Source: Planctomycetota bacterium (GTDB taxonomy: Bacteria; Planctomycetota; UBA1135; GCA-002686595). From it: a stretch of 64,000 bases of DNA. The notes beneath the pieces were generated by a model. That model saw nothing but the letters and a program-made list of their open reading frames with translations, ran no database searches and had not been told where the DNA came from. The DNA is taken from contig JAPKBR010000001.1 in the NCBI GenBank assembly GCA_028823345.1, positions 118,340 to 182,339 on the forward strand, in the 5' to 3' direction. Shown here one piece after another: positions 9,758-19,409 of this stretch. Position 1 is the stretch's first letter; each line of letters opens with the position of its first letter. Made by a program: the position numbers and the translations under genes.

Positions 9758-10665
9758 CGGCCTTGCTCCAAGCAGGCGCCCAAGTGTCCGTCATGGGCTT
9801 GCAGTAGTCGGGTCGCAGTCGGGCAATCCACATCCAAGCGGGCCATGACCACTGCGGGTTTGACCTGTCCTGCGCTTGCTCGCAAGAGGTCTTGGGATTT
9901 ACTGCGTTCCACCTGGCCGAGATCCATGACCAGTCGCTCGCCCCGGTCGATAAGTTTTTGATTCGCTTGGGTGGATACATCCACCATGCGCCCCCGGTGG
10001 ACCTTACCAAGGCCAACCCAAACCATGGTCGAGATTGCATTGAGGCAGAGCTTGGTGGCGGTGCCCGCTTTCATACGCGTGGAACCCTGGACTTCTTCGG
10101 GGCCCGAGAGCAAACGGATCGACAGGTCATAGGAATCGGCGACCTGATTTTTAGGAACGCAGGCCATGAAGATCGTGGCCGCGCCGATTTCTTGGGCGTA
10201 CGCCAGGCCCCCATGCACAAAGGGGGTTGTGCCCCCCGCGGCGATGCCAAGCACCACATCCTTGGGGCACAGCTTGCGCTGGAGGAGCGCACTGGCTGCG
10301 GCATGCCCTTGGTCCTCAGCCCCTTCCACCGCACGGGTGAGGGCGTCGGCACCTCCGGCGATGATCGCCTGGAAGAGTGTCTCGGGCACGCCAAAGGTGG
10401 GGGGTAATTCCGCCGCATCGAGGGTTGCCAGGCGACCACTGGTTCCTGCGCCCAAGTAGAAGACGCGCCCTCCATCAGCGATACGTGCACGAATCAATTT
10501 TACGGCTTCGGCCACTTCCCCGTGGGCTGCGCGCACCGACTCCGCCGCTTGCAGGTCTGCCCTATGGAGGCGTTCCAAGGCGGCCTCCAATGGCAACTCA
10601 TCCAAGTACTGTCCTTCCGTCGACAACAATTCGGTCATCAGCTGGCCCCTGGTGATCTCGGACAT
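9754..10665 (-). CDS. murQ: N-acetylmuramic acid 6-phosphate etherase
   Basis: Full-length SIS-domain similarity: GRVFYLGAGTSGRLATLDAAELPPTFG, STRMKAGTATKLCLNAISTM. Confidence 0.95.
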   Translation of the reverse strand: MSEITRGQLMTELLSTEGQYLDELPLEAALERLHRADLQAAESVRAAHGEVAEAVKLIRARIADGGRVFYLGAGTSGRLATLDAAELPPTFGVPETLFQAIIAGGADALTRAVEGAEDQGHAAASALLQRKLCPKDVVLGIAAGGTTPFVHGGLAYAQEIGAATIFMACVPKNQVADSYDLSIRLLSGPEEVQGSTRMKAGTATKLCLNAISTMVWVGLGKVHRGRMVDVSTQANQKLIDRGERLVMDLGQVERSKSQDLLRASAGQVKPAVVMARLDVDCPTATRLLQAHDGHLGACLEQGR

Positions 10666-11513
10666 CAGCTTTTCTGCTCGCCTCGTTTACGTTTCATGCG
10701 CTCACCCGGTTCCCACATGCGGCCCGAGGCCAGGGACAAGCCTCCGTCGATCACCATGCACTCGCCGGTAATGTAAGCCGCCGCATCTGAGCACAGATAA
10801 AGCGCGTGGTTCGCCATCTCTTTGGCTGTGCCGAAGCGTTTTGCTGGGATCGCTTCGCGCATGCGTTCTTCGGTTTTTTCGTCGGGCCAGAGATTTCCCG
10901 CAGCCCCCTCCGACTGGAAGGGTCCCGGGGCAATCGCATTGACCCGGATTCCATGGCGCGCCCATTCCGCTGCAAGAGTTTTGGTCATGGCTAGCACGCC
11001 GGCTTTGGCGCTGGCGGAATGCACCACCCCGGGCATCCCGGTCCAGGCATAGGTCGCCACCACATTGAGTTGGACTCCGCCGTCCCCGGCGATCATCTGC
11101 CGACCGGCGTACTTCGAGCAGGAAAAGGTACCATCCAGAACGATCCCAAGTACGGAGCGCCAAGCGTTCATGGAGAGGCGCTCCGCCGGGCAAACGAAGT
11201 TTCCCGCCGCGTTGTTGATCAGGATGTCGATGGATCCCCTTCGCTCGCAAAAGGTATCGATGGTTTCGCGTACGGATGGATCTTCGCGCACATCGAGGAC
11301 CACCGCATCGGCGTCCCAGCCCTGGGCTTCGGCCTCTGCCAAGAACCCTTCGTGGTGTTCCGTCGAGCGCGAAGCAATGGTCACGTGGGCGCCCAAAGCT
11401 GCCAATCCTCGACTGATTTCGAGCCCTAGGCCCGTGCCTCCGCCGGTGACCAAGGCGTTCTTGCCCTGGAAGCTCCCGGCCGGGAGATAGTGGTTGGGGG
11501 GTGCGGTCGGCAT
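10665..11513 (-). CDS. SDR-family oxidoreductase (2,4-dienoyl-CoA reductase-like)
   Basis: NALVTGGGTGLGLEISRGLAALGA; INNAAGNF; Rossmann fold and YITGECMVIDGG end. ORF extends to 11576; start chosen at MPTAPP. Stop/start overlap with murQ (TGATG). Confidence 0.85.
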   Translation of the reverse strand: MPTAPPNHYLPAGSFQGKNALVTGGGTGLGLEISRGLAALGAHVTIASRSTEHHEGFLAEAEAQGWDADAVVLDVREDPSVRETIDTFCERRGSIDILINNAAGNFVCPAERLSMNAWRSVLGIVLDGTFSCSKYAGRQMIAGDGGVQLNVVATYAWTGMPGVVHSASAKAGVLAMTKTLAAEWARHGIRVNAIAPGPFQSEGAAGNLWPDEKTEERMREAIPAKRFGTAKEMANHALYLCSDAAAYITGECMVIDGGLSLASGRMWEPGERMKRKRGEQKS

Positions 11514-11810
11514 GCCTCCTAGCATAGGGAAACCCGAAGGGAGATGACCCCCTTGGCCCAAGTCCTCGCCCGCCACTCGGGAACCGGAAATGGGTCATGT
11601 AAACCGAGCGTGGAGTCCAATATTTGGGCGCGACCCCTGTCGGGGGTGCCCCTCGTAATTCCTGGTGGAATCCCCCGGAGTTAGCCGGGGGGCAGGTAAT
11701 AGTCGCTTGGAGTGCGCTCCCCGGCCATGAAGAGGAGTCTTCTTGAGCTCTCGGGTTGCACGGGAGGGCCGCTTGTTTATGGTGGCCGCCCATTCTTTCC
11801 CGCGACACCG

Positions 11811-13352
11811 ATGCACAACCTCAAGAGCTACCTCTCCGGATCCTGGCACTCCGGCACGGATTCCACCCTAGTCAACCCCATGAACGGCGAGGCCGTGGCC
11901 CAATGCGGTTCCAGCGGTCTGGATCTGGGGGCTGCAGTGACCTACGGACAAGATGTAGGCGGTCCCGCTTTGCGCGCCATGAGCTTCACCGAGCGCGCTG
12001 CCATGCTTAAAGGATTGGCTGCGGCGGTTCACGAAATCCGAGACGAGTTGCTCGATCTAGCGCGCATCAACGGGGGCAACACCCGGGGCGACGGCAAGTT
12101 CGATGTGGATGGTGGCACGGGAACTCTTGCGGCCTATGCGTCCTTCGGCAAGCGCCTTGGGGACCGTGCCTATCTCAGTGATGGGGACACGGTGCAACTG
12201 GGGCGTACGGCGCGCTTTTCGGGCCGTCATGTGCGCGTTCCCCGGCCCGGGGTGGCGGTGCACATCAACGCCTTCAACTTCCCCGCTTGGGGCATGCTGG
12301 AGAAAGCCGCTTGCGCTTGGTTGGCGGGTGTGCCCGTGATCAGTAAACCCGGCACGAGCACGGCGTTGGTCGCTTGGCGTGTGGCGGAGCAAATTGTCGC
12401 CAGCGGTTTGGTGCCCGAGGGCGCCTTTCAATTTCTGTGCGGATCGGCGGGGGACCTGCTCGATCACCTCGGTCCCATGGATGGGGTGGCCTTCACAGGC
12501 TCAGCTCAGACAGGACTCAAGATCAAAAGCCATCCCAACGTGCAGGCGCAAAATGTGCGCGTGAACATCGAAGCAGACTCGCTCAACGGTGCGGTGCTGG
12601 ATGGGGATTTAGAACCGGGAGAAGAGACCTGGAACCTGGCACTCTTGAACATCGCCACAGACATGACCCAAAAGGCCGGGCAAAAGTGCACCGCAGTTCG
12701 GCGGATTGTGATCCCCGAAAACCTAGTGGATCAGTTTGCCGAAGACCTAGTGGCAGAGCTCAAGCGTTTTCCTGTTGGGGATCCGGCTGATCGGGTGAAT
12801 CGCGTGGCCCCTGTTGCTCACCCGGGTCAGTTTGATGATGTGAAGAGCGGTATGGCGAAGCTCTTGGAAGTGAGCGACGTGATCTGCGGGGGACTGCCCG
12901 AAAAGGAGGGCGAAGCACTGTTGGTGCAGCCCACTTTGCTGAAGGCCACAGATTCCGAGGCCAGTGTGCTGCACGAACTCGAAGTCTTTGGACCCGTGGC
13001 GACCCTGATCCCCTATGACGGCACGCGCTCCGAGGCGATCCGCCTTTGCAACCGGGGCGGAGGTGGCTTGGTCTGCAGCCTTTACTCTGACGATGCGAAA
13101 TGGGCCGAAGAAGTGGTCTTGGGCGTCGCCCCCTGGCATGGCCGAGTCTGGATTGGTTCCAAGCGCATGGCAGAACAGGCCCTGGCGCCGGGCATGGTTT
13201 TGCCGGCCATGGTGCACGGTGGTCCCGGTCGAGCCGGCGGCGGCGAGGAATTGGGAGGCTTGCGCGGTCTGGACTTTTACACCCAACGCGTGGCGCTCGA
13301 GGGCTTTAGCGGACTACTTGACCAGCGCTTTGGGCCCGCTGAACAAGACTAG
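11811..13352 (+). CDS. PaaZ/BoxD-like aldehyde dehydrogenase (ALDH domain only)
   Basis: LKSYLSGSWHSG start, NAFNFPAWGMLEKAACAWLAGVPVISKPGTSTALVAW, QKAGQKCTAVRRIVIPE; no C-terminal hydratase domain. ORF track start 11712 judged too early. Confidence 0.85.
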   Translation: MHNLKSYLSGSWHSGTDSTLVNPMNGEAVAQCGSSGLDLGAAVTYGQDVGGPALRAMSFTERAAMLKGLAAAVHEIRDELLDLARINGGNTRGDGKFDVDGGTGTLAAYASFGKRLGDRAYLSDGDTVQLGRTARFSGRHVRVPRPGVAVHINAFNFPAWGMLEKAACAWLAGVPVISKPGTSTALVAWRVAEQIVASGLVPEGAFQFLCGSAGDLLDHLGPMDGVAFTGSAQTGLKIKSHPNVQAQNVRVNIEADSLNGAVLDGDLEPGEETWNLALLNIATDMTQKAGQKCTAVRRIVIPENLVDQFAEDLVAELKRFPVGDPADRVNRVAPVAHPGQFDDVKSGMAKLLEVSDVICGGLPEKEGEALLVQPTLLKATDSEASVLHELEVFGPVATLIPYDGTRSEAIRLCNRGGGGLVCSLYSDDAKWAEEVVLGVAPWHGRVWIGSKRMAEQALAPGMVLPAMVHGGPGRAGGGEELGGLRGLDFYTQRVALEGFSGLLDQRFGPAEQD

Positions 13353-13410
13353 CTAAGGCCCACGTCCTTGGAACACCCGATTCCCACCCGGATTTCGTAC
13401 GATACGAACT

Positions 13411-15054
13411 ATGGGTAAAAAAGTCATCGTTGCCATCCTGTTTGCCCTGCTGGGCGTTGCTGGAATTGCGCAAGCCGCCCCCCAAGTTCCTGGTGTTTGG
13501 GCCATCAGTATTGACGCCAAGGGCCAGAAGAAGTTCAAGAAGAACATTGTCTCCTACAAGGGAGAAATGGTGCTGATGGTCGAGATTCGATCCGGCGCCA
13601 AAATCCTTGATAACGGTGCGATCCAGTACAACCCGGGCGGCACCATCGAGGTCTTCATCCACGACCCGAAAGAGCCCGGGACATCCCCTTGGTTTGAGAA
13701 GGACGGGGAGCGCGTTGCTTCCAGTCGCAAGAACGAGGCTTCGATTAGCGGCGCCTACGTGGACGAGATGCAGCGGGCGTTCCCCGGTGAGACCTTGAAT
13801 GGGATCTCTCTGGAATATCGTCTACGCTTAGAACAATTGGAAAAGCTCGAGGATGCCCGGGACGAAGCCAAGCGCGGCAGCGCAGACTGGCGCCTACGGC
13901 ACGAACGTTACCTCGGAGCGGGCACAAGATTCGTCGCATGGCTGAAGATGAGCCCCTTTCCAGACATTATCGGGAGTTGGGAGAAGACCTTTGCCAAGGC
14001 AGCTAAGAAGGGACGTGAGGAGTTCCTCGCCGCCCGTGGTCAGGCGGCCCAGGATTCAGTGAAGGAAGCTCCGACCGATGAGGTCTTGATCGAGGTGCTC
14101 GAGGAGCTGGGCTATCCAGCCGATAAGGTCATCTGCTACGAGTCCACTCACCTGCGCATCACTTCTGTCCGCGGTGTGCTCTCCCCCGAAGAAGTGGAGG
14201 ACGGTCTGCGCTATGGCGAGATGGTCATCGAACAATTCCGCAAGGAGTTAGTGGACCCCTATGTGGCCGAGGACTTCAAGGACGTGTTCCAAGACCGAAT
14301 CAGTGCCGAGTGGATCTTTGTGCCGGATTCGGGCAAGGTCTACCGTGGTGTTTCCGAACAGTACTTGCAGTCTAATTGGGACCGGGACGTGGAGCGGCGG
14401 TTGGAAATCGGTGGCGAACGCATCGACGGCCACCACAAGAAGCTCTTCCGATTCCTGCGTCGCTGGCGCGAGGGTGATCACCTTCACGGGCAGATCGTGC
14501 ACCAAGTGGGACACATGCTGGCTGGCTTGCACTTTGGCAATGAAGAGGGCCGCATGGACCAGGACTGGCTGAGCGAGGCAGTGGCCTGGTGGCTGTCCTT
14601 TGAAATGATGGGGGTCAACCAGGTGACCTGTATCGCATTCCATTACGAAACGGGCGGCACGCGATCGGACAAGACTAAGGACAAGGAAGGTGGCGAAAAA
14701 ACACTTGGGGTGGGGCGCAGGGGCAAGCTCAACCAAGTGGCCTTGACCAGGGGGCAGCCGATTGAGCGATTGGCCCTCAAGACCCTCTTCCAAATGGGGG
14801 ACGCGGACGTGGCCAAGGGCTGGTCCTTCTTTGATTACCTCGTGCGCGAGGAGGGCAAGAATGCCCAGCTTTGGTTGCGTATGGCGGGGAAATTGTCCCT
14901 GGAACGCAGCACTATGATTGCTGCCTGGCGCGAAGGGGCGACCAAGCTGCTGGAGGTTCCTCCTGGGCGCTCCCTGAAGGTTCTCGAGGAGCGATGGCGT
15001 GATTGGGCTGTGGACATGCAGGACACCAGCGAAGATTCCAGGCGTCGCCGTTAG
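13411..15054 (+). CDS. secreted gluzincin-like protein with degenerate HQVGH motif (DUF1570-like)
   Basis: Signal peptide; HQVGHMLAG (14500-14514) then WLSEAVAWWLSFE, resembling HExxH plus Glu with catalytic Glu replaced by Gln. Confidence 0.55.
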   Translation: MGKKVIVAILFALLGVAGIAQAAPQVPGVWAISIDAKGQKKFKKNIVSYKGEMVLMVEIRSGAKILDNGAIQYNPGGTIEVFIHDPKEPGTSPWFEKDGERVASSRKNEASISGAYVDEMQRAFPGETLNGISLEYRLRLEQLEKLEDARDEAKRGSADWRLRHERYLGAGTRFVAWLKMSPFPDIIGSWEKTFAKAAKKGREEFLAARGQAAQDSVKEAPTDEVLIEVLEELGYPADKVICYESTHLRITSVRGVLSPEEVEDGLRYGEMVIEQFRKELVDPYVAEDFKDVFQDRISAEWIFVPDSGKVYRGVSEQYLQSNWDRDVERRLEIGGERIDGHHKKLFRFLRRWREGDHLHGQIVHQVGHMLAGLHFGNEEGRMDQDWLSEAVAWWLSFEMMGVNQVTCIAFHYETGGTRSDKTKDKEGGEKTLGVGRRGKLNQVALTRGQPIERLALKTLFQMGDADVAKGWSFFDYLVREEGKNAQLWLRMAGKLSLERSTMIAAWREGATKLLEVPPGRSLKVLEERWRDWAVDMQDTSEDSRRRR

Positions 15055-15084
15055 GCGCTCCTTTTTCTTTCGCGGCGGCCCGCC

Positions 15085-16758
15085 CTAGGGCCGACGCACG
15101 AAGATCTGGACGGTCAGTTCCTGCTCGGTCGTGGTGACTACGATTAGATCGCTTTCCCCGTTGCCAGTCAGGTCCCGGCAGGCGAGGCGGTGTTCCCCTT
15201 CGGGTATCTGGGCCCTGAAGATCGCAGTCTTGCCTTGGCTCGCCCGGCGCAGGATTAAGCCCGGGGAAAATTCATAGGTGGCCAGGTCGCCCAAGTCCAA
15301 GAAAGTGTTGGCCCCGTCGCCTCGGCGGTCCAAGTCATCCAGAAGGAAGAGCTCGATGAAACGGTCCATCTCAAAGGCACCGTCGAGGATTTGTTCGGTG
15401 TGGCTGGCGGAGGGAGCGCAGTGCTCATAAACGCGCAACTCATTGTTGAGCAAGTCCGCGACGTCGTCTTGGTCCGAGTTGCGGTGCATACGCCGGGCGG
15501 GAATTTTGAACTGGGCTTCCACAGCAGATCCCAAACCGTCGTCATCGAGCAGATTCCTCAGCTGGGGCATACCAAATTGAATCTTGTTCTTGCGTACCGG
15601 CCGGTCCGTGAAGCGTCCCGCTTGGTTGCCGTAGGTGAAGAGGTCAAAGGTTATTTTTCCAGGCAGGATTAGATAGCGAAGGATCCGCCCGAGACCAATT
15701 TTCTCGCCGCGCACAATCTGCAGCTCGGGTAGGGGCGAGCCCTCAATCTGACGAGTGAAAAACCAGAGCAGGTTGCCCGCAGCCAGCAGCAATTGATTTG
15801 GTTCTCCGGCCATGCCTTTGACGCTGCCCCCAAGCCAAGTGCGGATTTTCCCGCCGACGCTTACGATCAGGTCATTGGGGGCGACTCCATCGAGATCCAC
15901 CAGACGCCACTCCAGCCGGTGAGAGATAAACGCCAACAGATTGTCTAGGTCGATATCCTTTTCATCGGGCAAGTCTTCGGTCAAGGCTGCGATGTCCAGC
16001 ACCCAGGTGGGTTCGATGGGGATCGCCCCGTCGCGGAAGATGTGAAAGGCGATCTCGTTAGCGGTGTTGGATACCACGTCCTTGTGTCCATCTCCATCCA
16101 CATCTTTCAGGCCGAACCATGGGGCGCTCACGGTTTGTGAGATGGTCATCTCCAGCATGCTCGGGTCGCCAAAATCCTGGCTGACCTGGGGTTTGAACTG
16201 GACGATTAGGGGTTCGGCGAAACCCTCCGCTCGGCGCAGGAACAACTGGTGCGCAGCGGGCAGCGGAATTGTGATGTCTAAGCGTCCGTCTCCGTCAATG
16301 TCCCGGATGAAACGCATCTGGTGTACCCCATGGGGTTGCCAGCCGGTGGCCTTGAGCAGACTGGTTGGCTTGGCAAAGACCCCGTCCACGCAGCGGGACC
16401 GCAGGACCTCCTTGCTGTCCACGAAGAGAATCAACTCCATGGCCTTGTCTCCATCCATGTCGGCCACATCCCAAGCCGTTTGCTGGGAGGGCCAAGGGAA
16501 CACGGCCCCCGCTTCCTGGGCGTAACGTCCGCTGGAATCCATCTGGCGCACGCGGACCCCCGCATCGGTGACCTGCAGCAGGTCCTGATCTCCGTCTCCG
16601 TCCACATCTGCCAGGAGCAAACTTCCCAGCTCACTATTGGCTTGCAGCACGGTGGTTTGGAAGAGCGGAATGTCCTGGTCCGGGGGAGTCGATGCCGGGA
16701 CCTGGGCTAGGGCCGATCCGATAGCAAGCCAGCCCGTGAGCCAATGGGTGACTCTCAT
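15085..16758 (-). CDS. secreted VCBS/FG-GAP repeat protein
   Basis: DVDGDGDQDLLQV, DIDGDGRLDITIPL, DVDGDGHKDVVSN; signal-like N-terminus; ATGA overlap with upstream gene. Confidence 0.8.
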   Translation of the reverse strand: MRVTHWLTGWLAIGSALAQVPASTPPDQDIPLFQTTVLQANSELGSLLLADVDGDGDQDLLQVTDAGVRVRQMDSSGRYAQEAGAVFPWPSQQTAWDVADMDGDKAMELILFVDSKEVLRSRCVDGVFAKPTSLLKATGWQPHGVHQMRFIRDIDGDGRLDITIPLPAAHQLFLRRAEGFAEPLIVQFKPQVSQDFGDPSMLEMTISQTVSAPWFGLKDVDGDGHKDVVSNTANEIAFHIFRDGAIPIEPTWVLDIAALTEDLPDEKDIDLDNLLAFISHRLEWRLVDLDGVAPNDLIVSVGGKIRTWLGGSVKGMAGEPNQLLLAAGNLLWFFTRQIEGSPLPELQIVRGEKIGLGRILRYLILPGKITFDLFTYGNQAGRFTDRPVRKNKIQFGMPQLRNLLDDDGLGSAVEAQFKIPARRMHRNSDQDDVADLLNNELRVYEHCAPSASHTEQILDGAFEMDRFIELFLLDDLDRRGDGANTFLDLGDLATYEFSPGLILRRASQGKTAIFRAQIPEGEHRLACRDLTGNGESDLIVVTTTEQELTVQIFVRRP

Positions 16759-18311
16759 CGCCCTCCCCCCGAATTGGAAAGGAAGATCGTCAAGCCCGCG
16801 TCATTCACGCTGACCACATCCCCTTGACCGTCCCCGTTCAGATCAAGCACATCGAGCTTGCTGATAGAGCCTGCCGTGTCGAAACGTTTCCAAGGGACTT
16901 CCTCCAGGGCCCATGTGGTACCCGAGAAGAAACCGCTCTCCTTGACCAGTCGTCGGATGGCAATACGGCCCTGCAGGTCGATCTCCACCATGTCCGCCAA
17001 TCCATCCCCGGAAAGATCCATTTTGAAGGCCCGGTTGATGATCAGTCCTTCGACCTCTTCCTCGTCAAAGGTGCTCGCCTGGCGTAGGGTCGGTTGGGGT
17101 TCGAACCCTCGGCCCGTCCCAGCGTAGAACATGTGGGTCAAGGTGAACTCTAGCCCCGTAATCATATCCGTCAGGTCGGGCAGCTCGAATTGCCGGACCA
17201 TCAAGTCCAAGTGCTCATCCCCATCAATGTCCGCCACCTGGGCCTTGATGTTGCTGGCCGCAAACGAAAATGTTTGGTTGGGCTTGGGGGGCAGCATGCG
17301 CGTCTTGGTTTGCAGCAAGACCATGAGTTTGGTGGTGCCGTTGCTGAATGTCGATTTGGAAGACTTGTTGGCTTGCACCAAAATATCCAGTCGGTTGTCT
17401 TGGTTGATGTCCACCAGCCTTAGGCTTGGTTTGTTGCCTCCGGTTGGAATCAGGTAGGCGGGGAGCTCTTCACGCCTTGTGGGTTCGGCGGGAGGCCCCG
17501 TGCCGTCGTCCCGATAGATCAGCAGTTCACTGGTCGTGAGGTACAACAGGTCCCGGTCCCCGTCCCCGTCAAAGTCCACCCATGCGGGGGCCGAAAGGGT
17601 GACTGAGTCCTTGGCCATGGTGGAAATCCCCTTGCTGGATTCTCCGATGAAGGGCCTCTTGAGCTTGCCACCCTCCACCTGCAGGGCCACCCGGAAGCCA
17701 CCCGTGGAAGAGCGGGGGGTGGAGGCTAAGCTGCCGGTACCTACTCGGGTCGGTGTGTCCGTGGTGGGAATTTCGAGCAGATCCCAGGCCCCTTCGGTTT
17801 GGCGAGCAAGCTGCAGCCCAGTCAGGGTCGGCACGAGGAACTGGTTGACCCCATCGCCACCGGGCCCAATGTAGTTCCACCAACCGATCCGCTTGGAAAG
17901 GGGCAGGTCAAAGAGCCCATCGAACTTAGTCAAGCTCGCGATGTTGTTCCGGTAGCCTGACTTGTTGAGGGAGTAGGACCAGGCTCCGGTAGGGGACAGG
18001 AGCAGCAGTTCCTGGCCGTTCTCGGAGGGCTGGAGTTCGGCTAAGCCAAAGGTTGTCACGTCCTGGAGGAATTCCATCGTGTGGGATGGCTTTGCGTCGA
18101 TGGATTGGCCCTGCACCGGGTACACGCGCAATTCTCTACGGCCATTAGGGGCCAAGGCCACCAGCATCAAGTCGATTCGGCCGTCACGATCCCAGTCCCG
18201 CGCTTTCCACGAGAGCAATTCACCGGGGACCGTAAGCGAGGCGTCGACAAACGTGACCTCAAGATCGCCCCCTCCAATTGCCAACACACTCAGGGCCAAG
18301 GACGCAATCAT
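16755..18311 (-). CDS. secreted VCBS/FG-GAP repeat protein
   Basis: DWDRDGRIDLMLV, DFDGDGDRDLLYL, DINQDNRLDILV, DIDGDEHLDLMV; ATGA overlaps at both ends. Confidence 0.8.
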   Translation of the reverse strand: MIASLALSVLAIGGGDLEVTFVDASLTVPGELLSWKARDWDRDGRIDLMLVALAPNGRRELRVYPVQGQSIDAKPSHTMEFLQDVTTFGLAELQPSENGQELLLLSPTGAWSYSLNKSGYRNNIASLTKFDGLFDLPLSKRIGWWNYIGPGGDGVNQFLVPTLTGLQLARQTEGAWDLLEIPTTDTPTRVGTGSLASTPRSSTGGFRVALQVEGGKLKRPFIGESSKGISTMAKDSVTLSAPAWVDFDGDGDRDLLYLTTSELLIYRDDGTGPPAEPTRREELPAYLIPTGGNKPSLRLVDINQDNRLDILVQANKSSKSTFSNGTTKLMVLLQTKTRMLPPKPNQTFSFAASNIKAQVADIDGDEHLDLMVRQFELPDLTDMITGLEFTLTHMFYAGTGRGFEPQPTLRQASTFDEEEVEGLIINRAFKMDLSGDGLADMVEIDLQGRIAIRRLVKESGFFSGTTWALEEVPWKRFDTAGSISKLDVLDLNGDGQGDVVSVNDAGLTIFLSNSGGGR

Positions 18312-19234
18312 TGCTCGCTCCCGAGCAAACCCTCGTTTGTGGACCAGGTGATGAATCGTAGGAATGAGTAATGGTGCTCGCGGCCTTCGCGCTGGTATTT
18401 AAAGAGCCAAATCAGCCAAAAGTCGCCCACGTAAAGGGTGCTGCTCTCACCATCCGCGGAGCTGATGTAACCAATCACCACCGGCAGAGTCGCCTCCAAG
18501 AGACGGTTGTCCGGGGCGTAGAGTGTCACCTGGGTCTCTTGACTTTTATTCGAGGGCATGTGCCAGGTCATCAACACGTCCGCTCCCGGTTCCTTAGCCA
18601 GCACTCTGCGCACAAGAGCCCTCTCGCTGCGCAGGGGCGCACCATCCAAGTGGGTGACGATTGCGCCGTTGGGGATCGCGCTCTTGGCCAAGGGGCCTTT
18701 GGGGTGACTGGACAAAAGGACTACGCCTCCTCCGCCCCGTATCCAACGGGCCAGGGTGCGCGCCGGTTCCGCAACCGCCACTAGGGGAGGGGGGGAGGCG
18801 GGCATGGCGGCCTCGCGCACACGTGCCTCGACCTCAAAGATCGCGTCGCCCCGTTGCACCTGCATGATCAGGGCTGAGTCGGGGACTTGCTGGGCCAAGA
18901 GGACTTCAAAGCTGGCCGGGTCGTTGATTTCTTCCCCGGCTAATTGCAAAACCACATCCCCCGCACGCATTCCGATTTGAGCCGCGGGGGAACCGTCGGC
19001 CACCGTGACCACCCGCACACCCGGCGCAAAGAACAGATCGTCGAGGGAACCGCTGTCGTTCTCTCTGACTTCGGCGCCGAAGAAAACCGTGGGGACCGGT
19101 TGCGCTTGGGTCCATGCGAGGACCTCCGGGAGGGGCTCGGGGATTGGCCGGGTGGGAACCATGGTGCACGCCGAGAGCGAGAGCAGCGTGAGCCCTAGTA
19201 GGGGGGCGTGTATTCGGCGGGGGATGGATCGCAT
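18308..19234 (-). CDS. PDZ-domain lipoprotein
   Basis: Start at MRSIPRRIHAPLLGLTLLSLSACTM (lipobox LSAC); PDZ-like GVRVVTVADGSPAAQIGMRAGDVVLQLAGEEINDPASFEVLL. Confidence 0.75.
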   Translation of the reverse strand: MRSIPRRIHAPLLGLTLLSLSACTMVPTRPIPEPLPEVLAWTQAQPVPTVFFGAEVRENDSGSLDDLFFAPGVRVVTVADGSPAAQIGMRAGDVVLQLAGEEINDPASFEVLLAQQVPDSALIMQVQRGDAIFEVEARVREAAMPASPPPLVAVAEPARTLARWIRGGGGVVLLSSHPKGPLAKSAIPNGAIVTHLDGAPLRSERALVRRVLAKEPGADVLMTWHMPSNKSQETQVTLYAPDNRLLEATLPVVIGYISSADGESSTLYVGDFWLIWLFKYQREGREHHYSFLRFITWSTNEGLLGSEQ

Positions 19235-19409
19235 GGTGCAGTCAGGAGGCGCGGGGCAAGGCGCGTGCGCCCCGGGAGGGGCACCCTGCAAGTTTGGGGT
19301 GCCCGGGCCCTCTATTCCAGCCTGAAAGCTGGAAGCTGGGGCGGGGCCTGCCCAAGGTTGGACCCGTTGGGATCTCGGGTATGGGCAGGGTTGCTGGGGA
19401 AGCCCGCGA

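Noticed and set aside
10702-11808. 368-aa minus-strand ORF overlapping the SDR gene
   Set aside because: Arg/Gly/Pro/His-rich out-of-frame translation; the SDR frame has Rossmann motifs.
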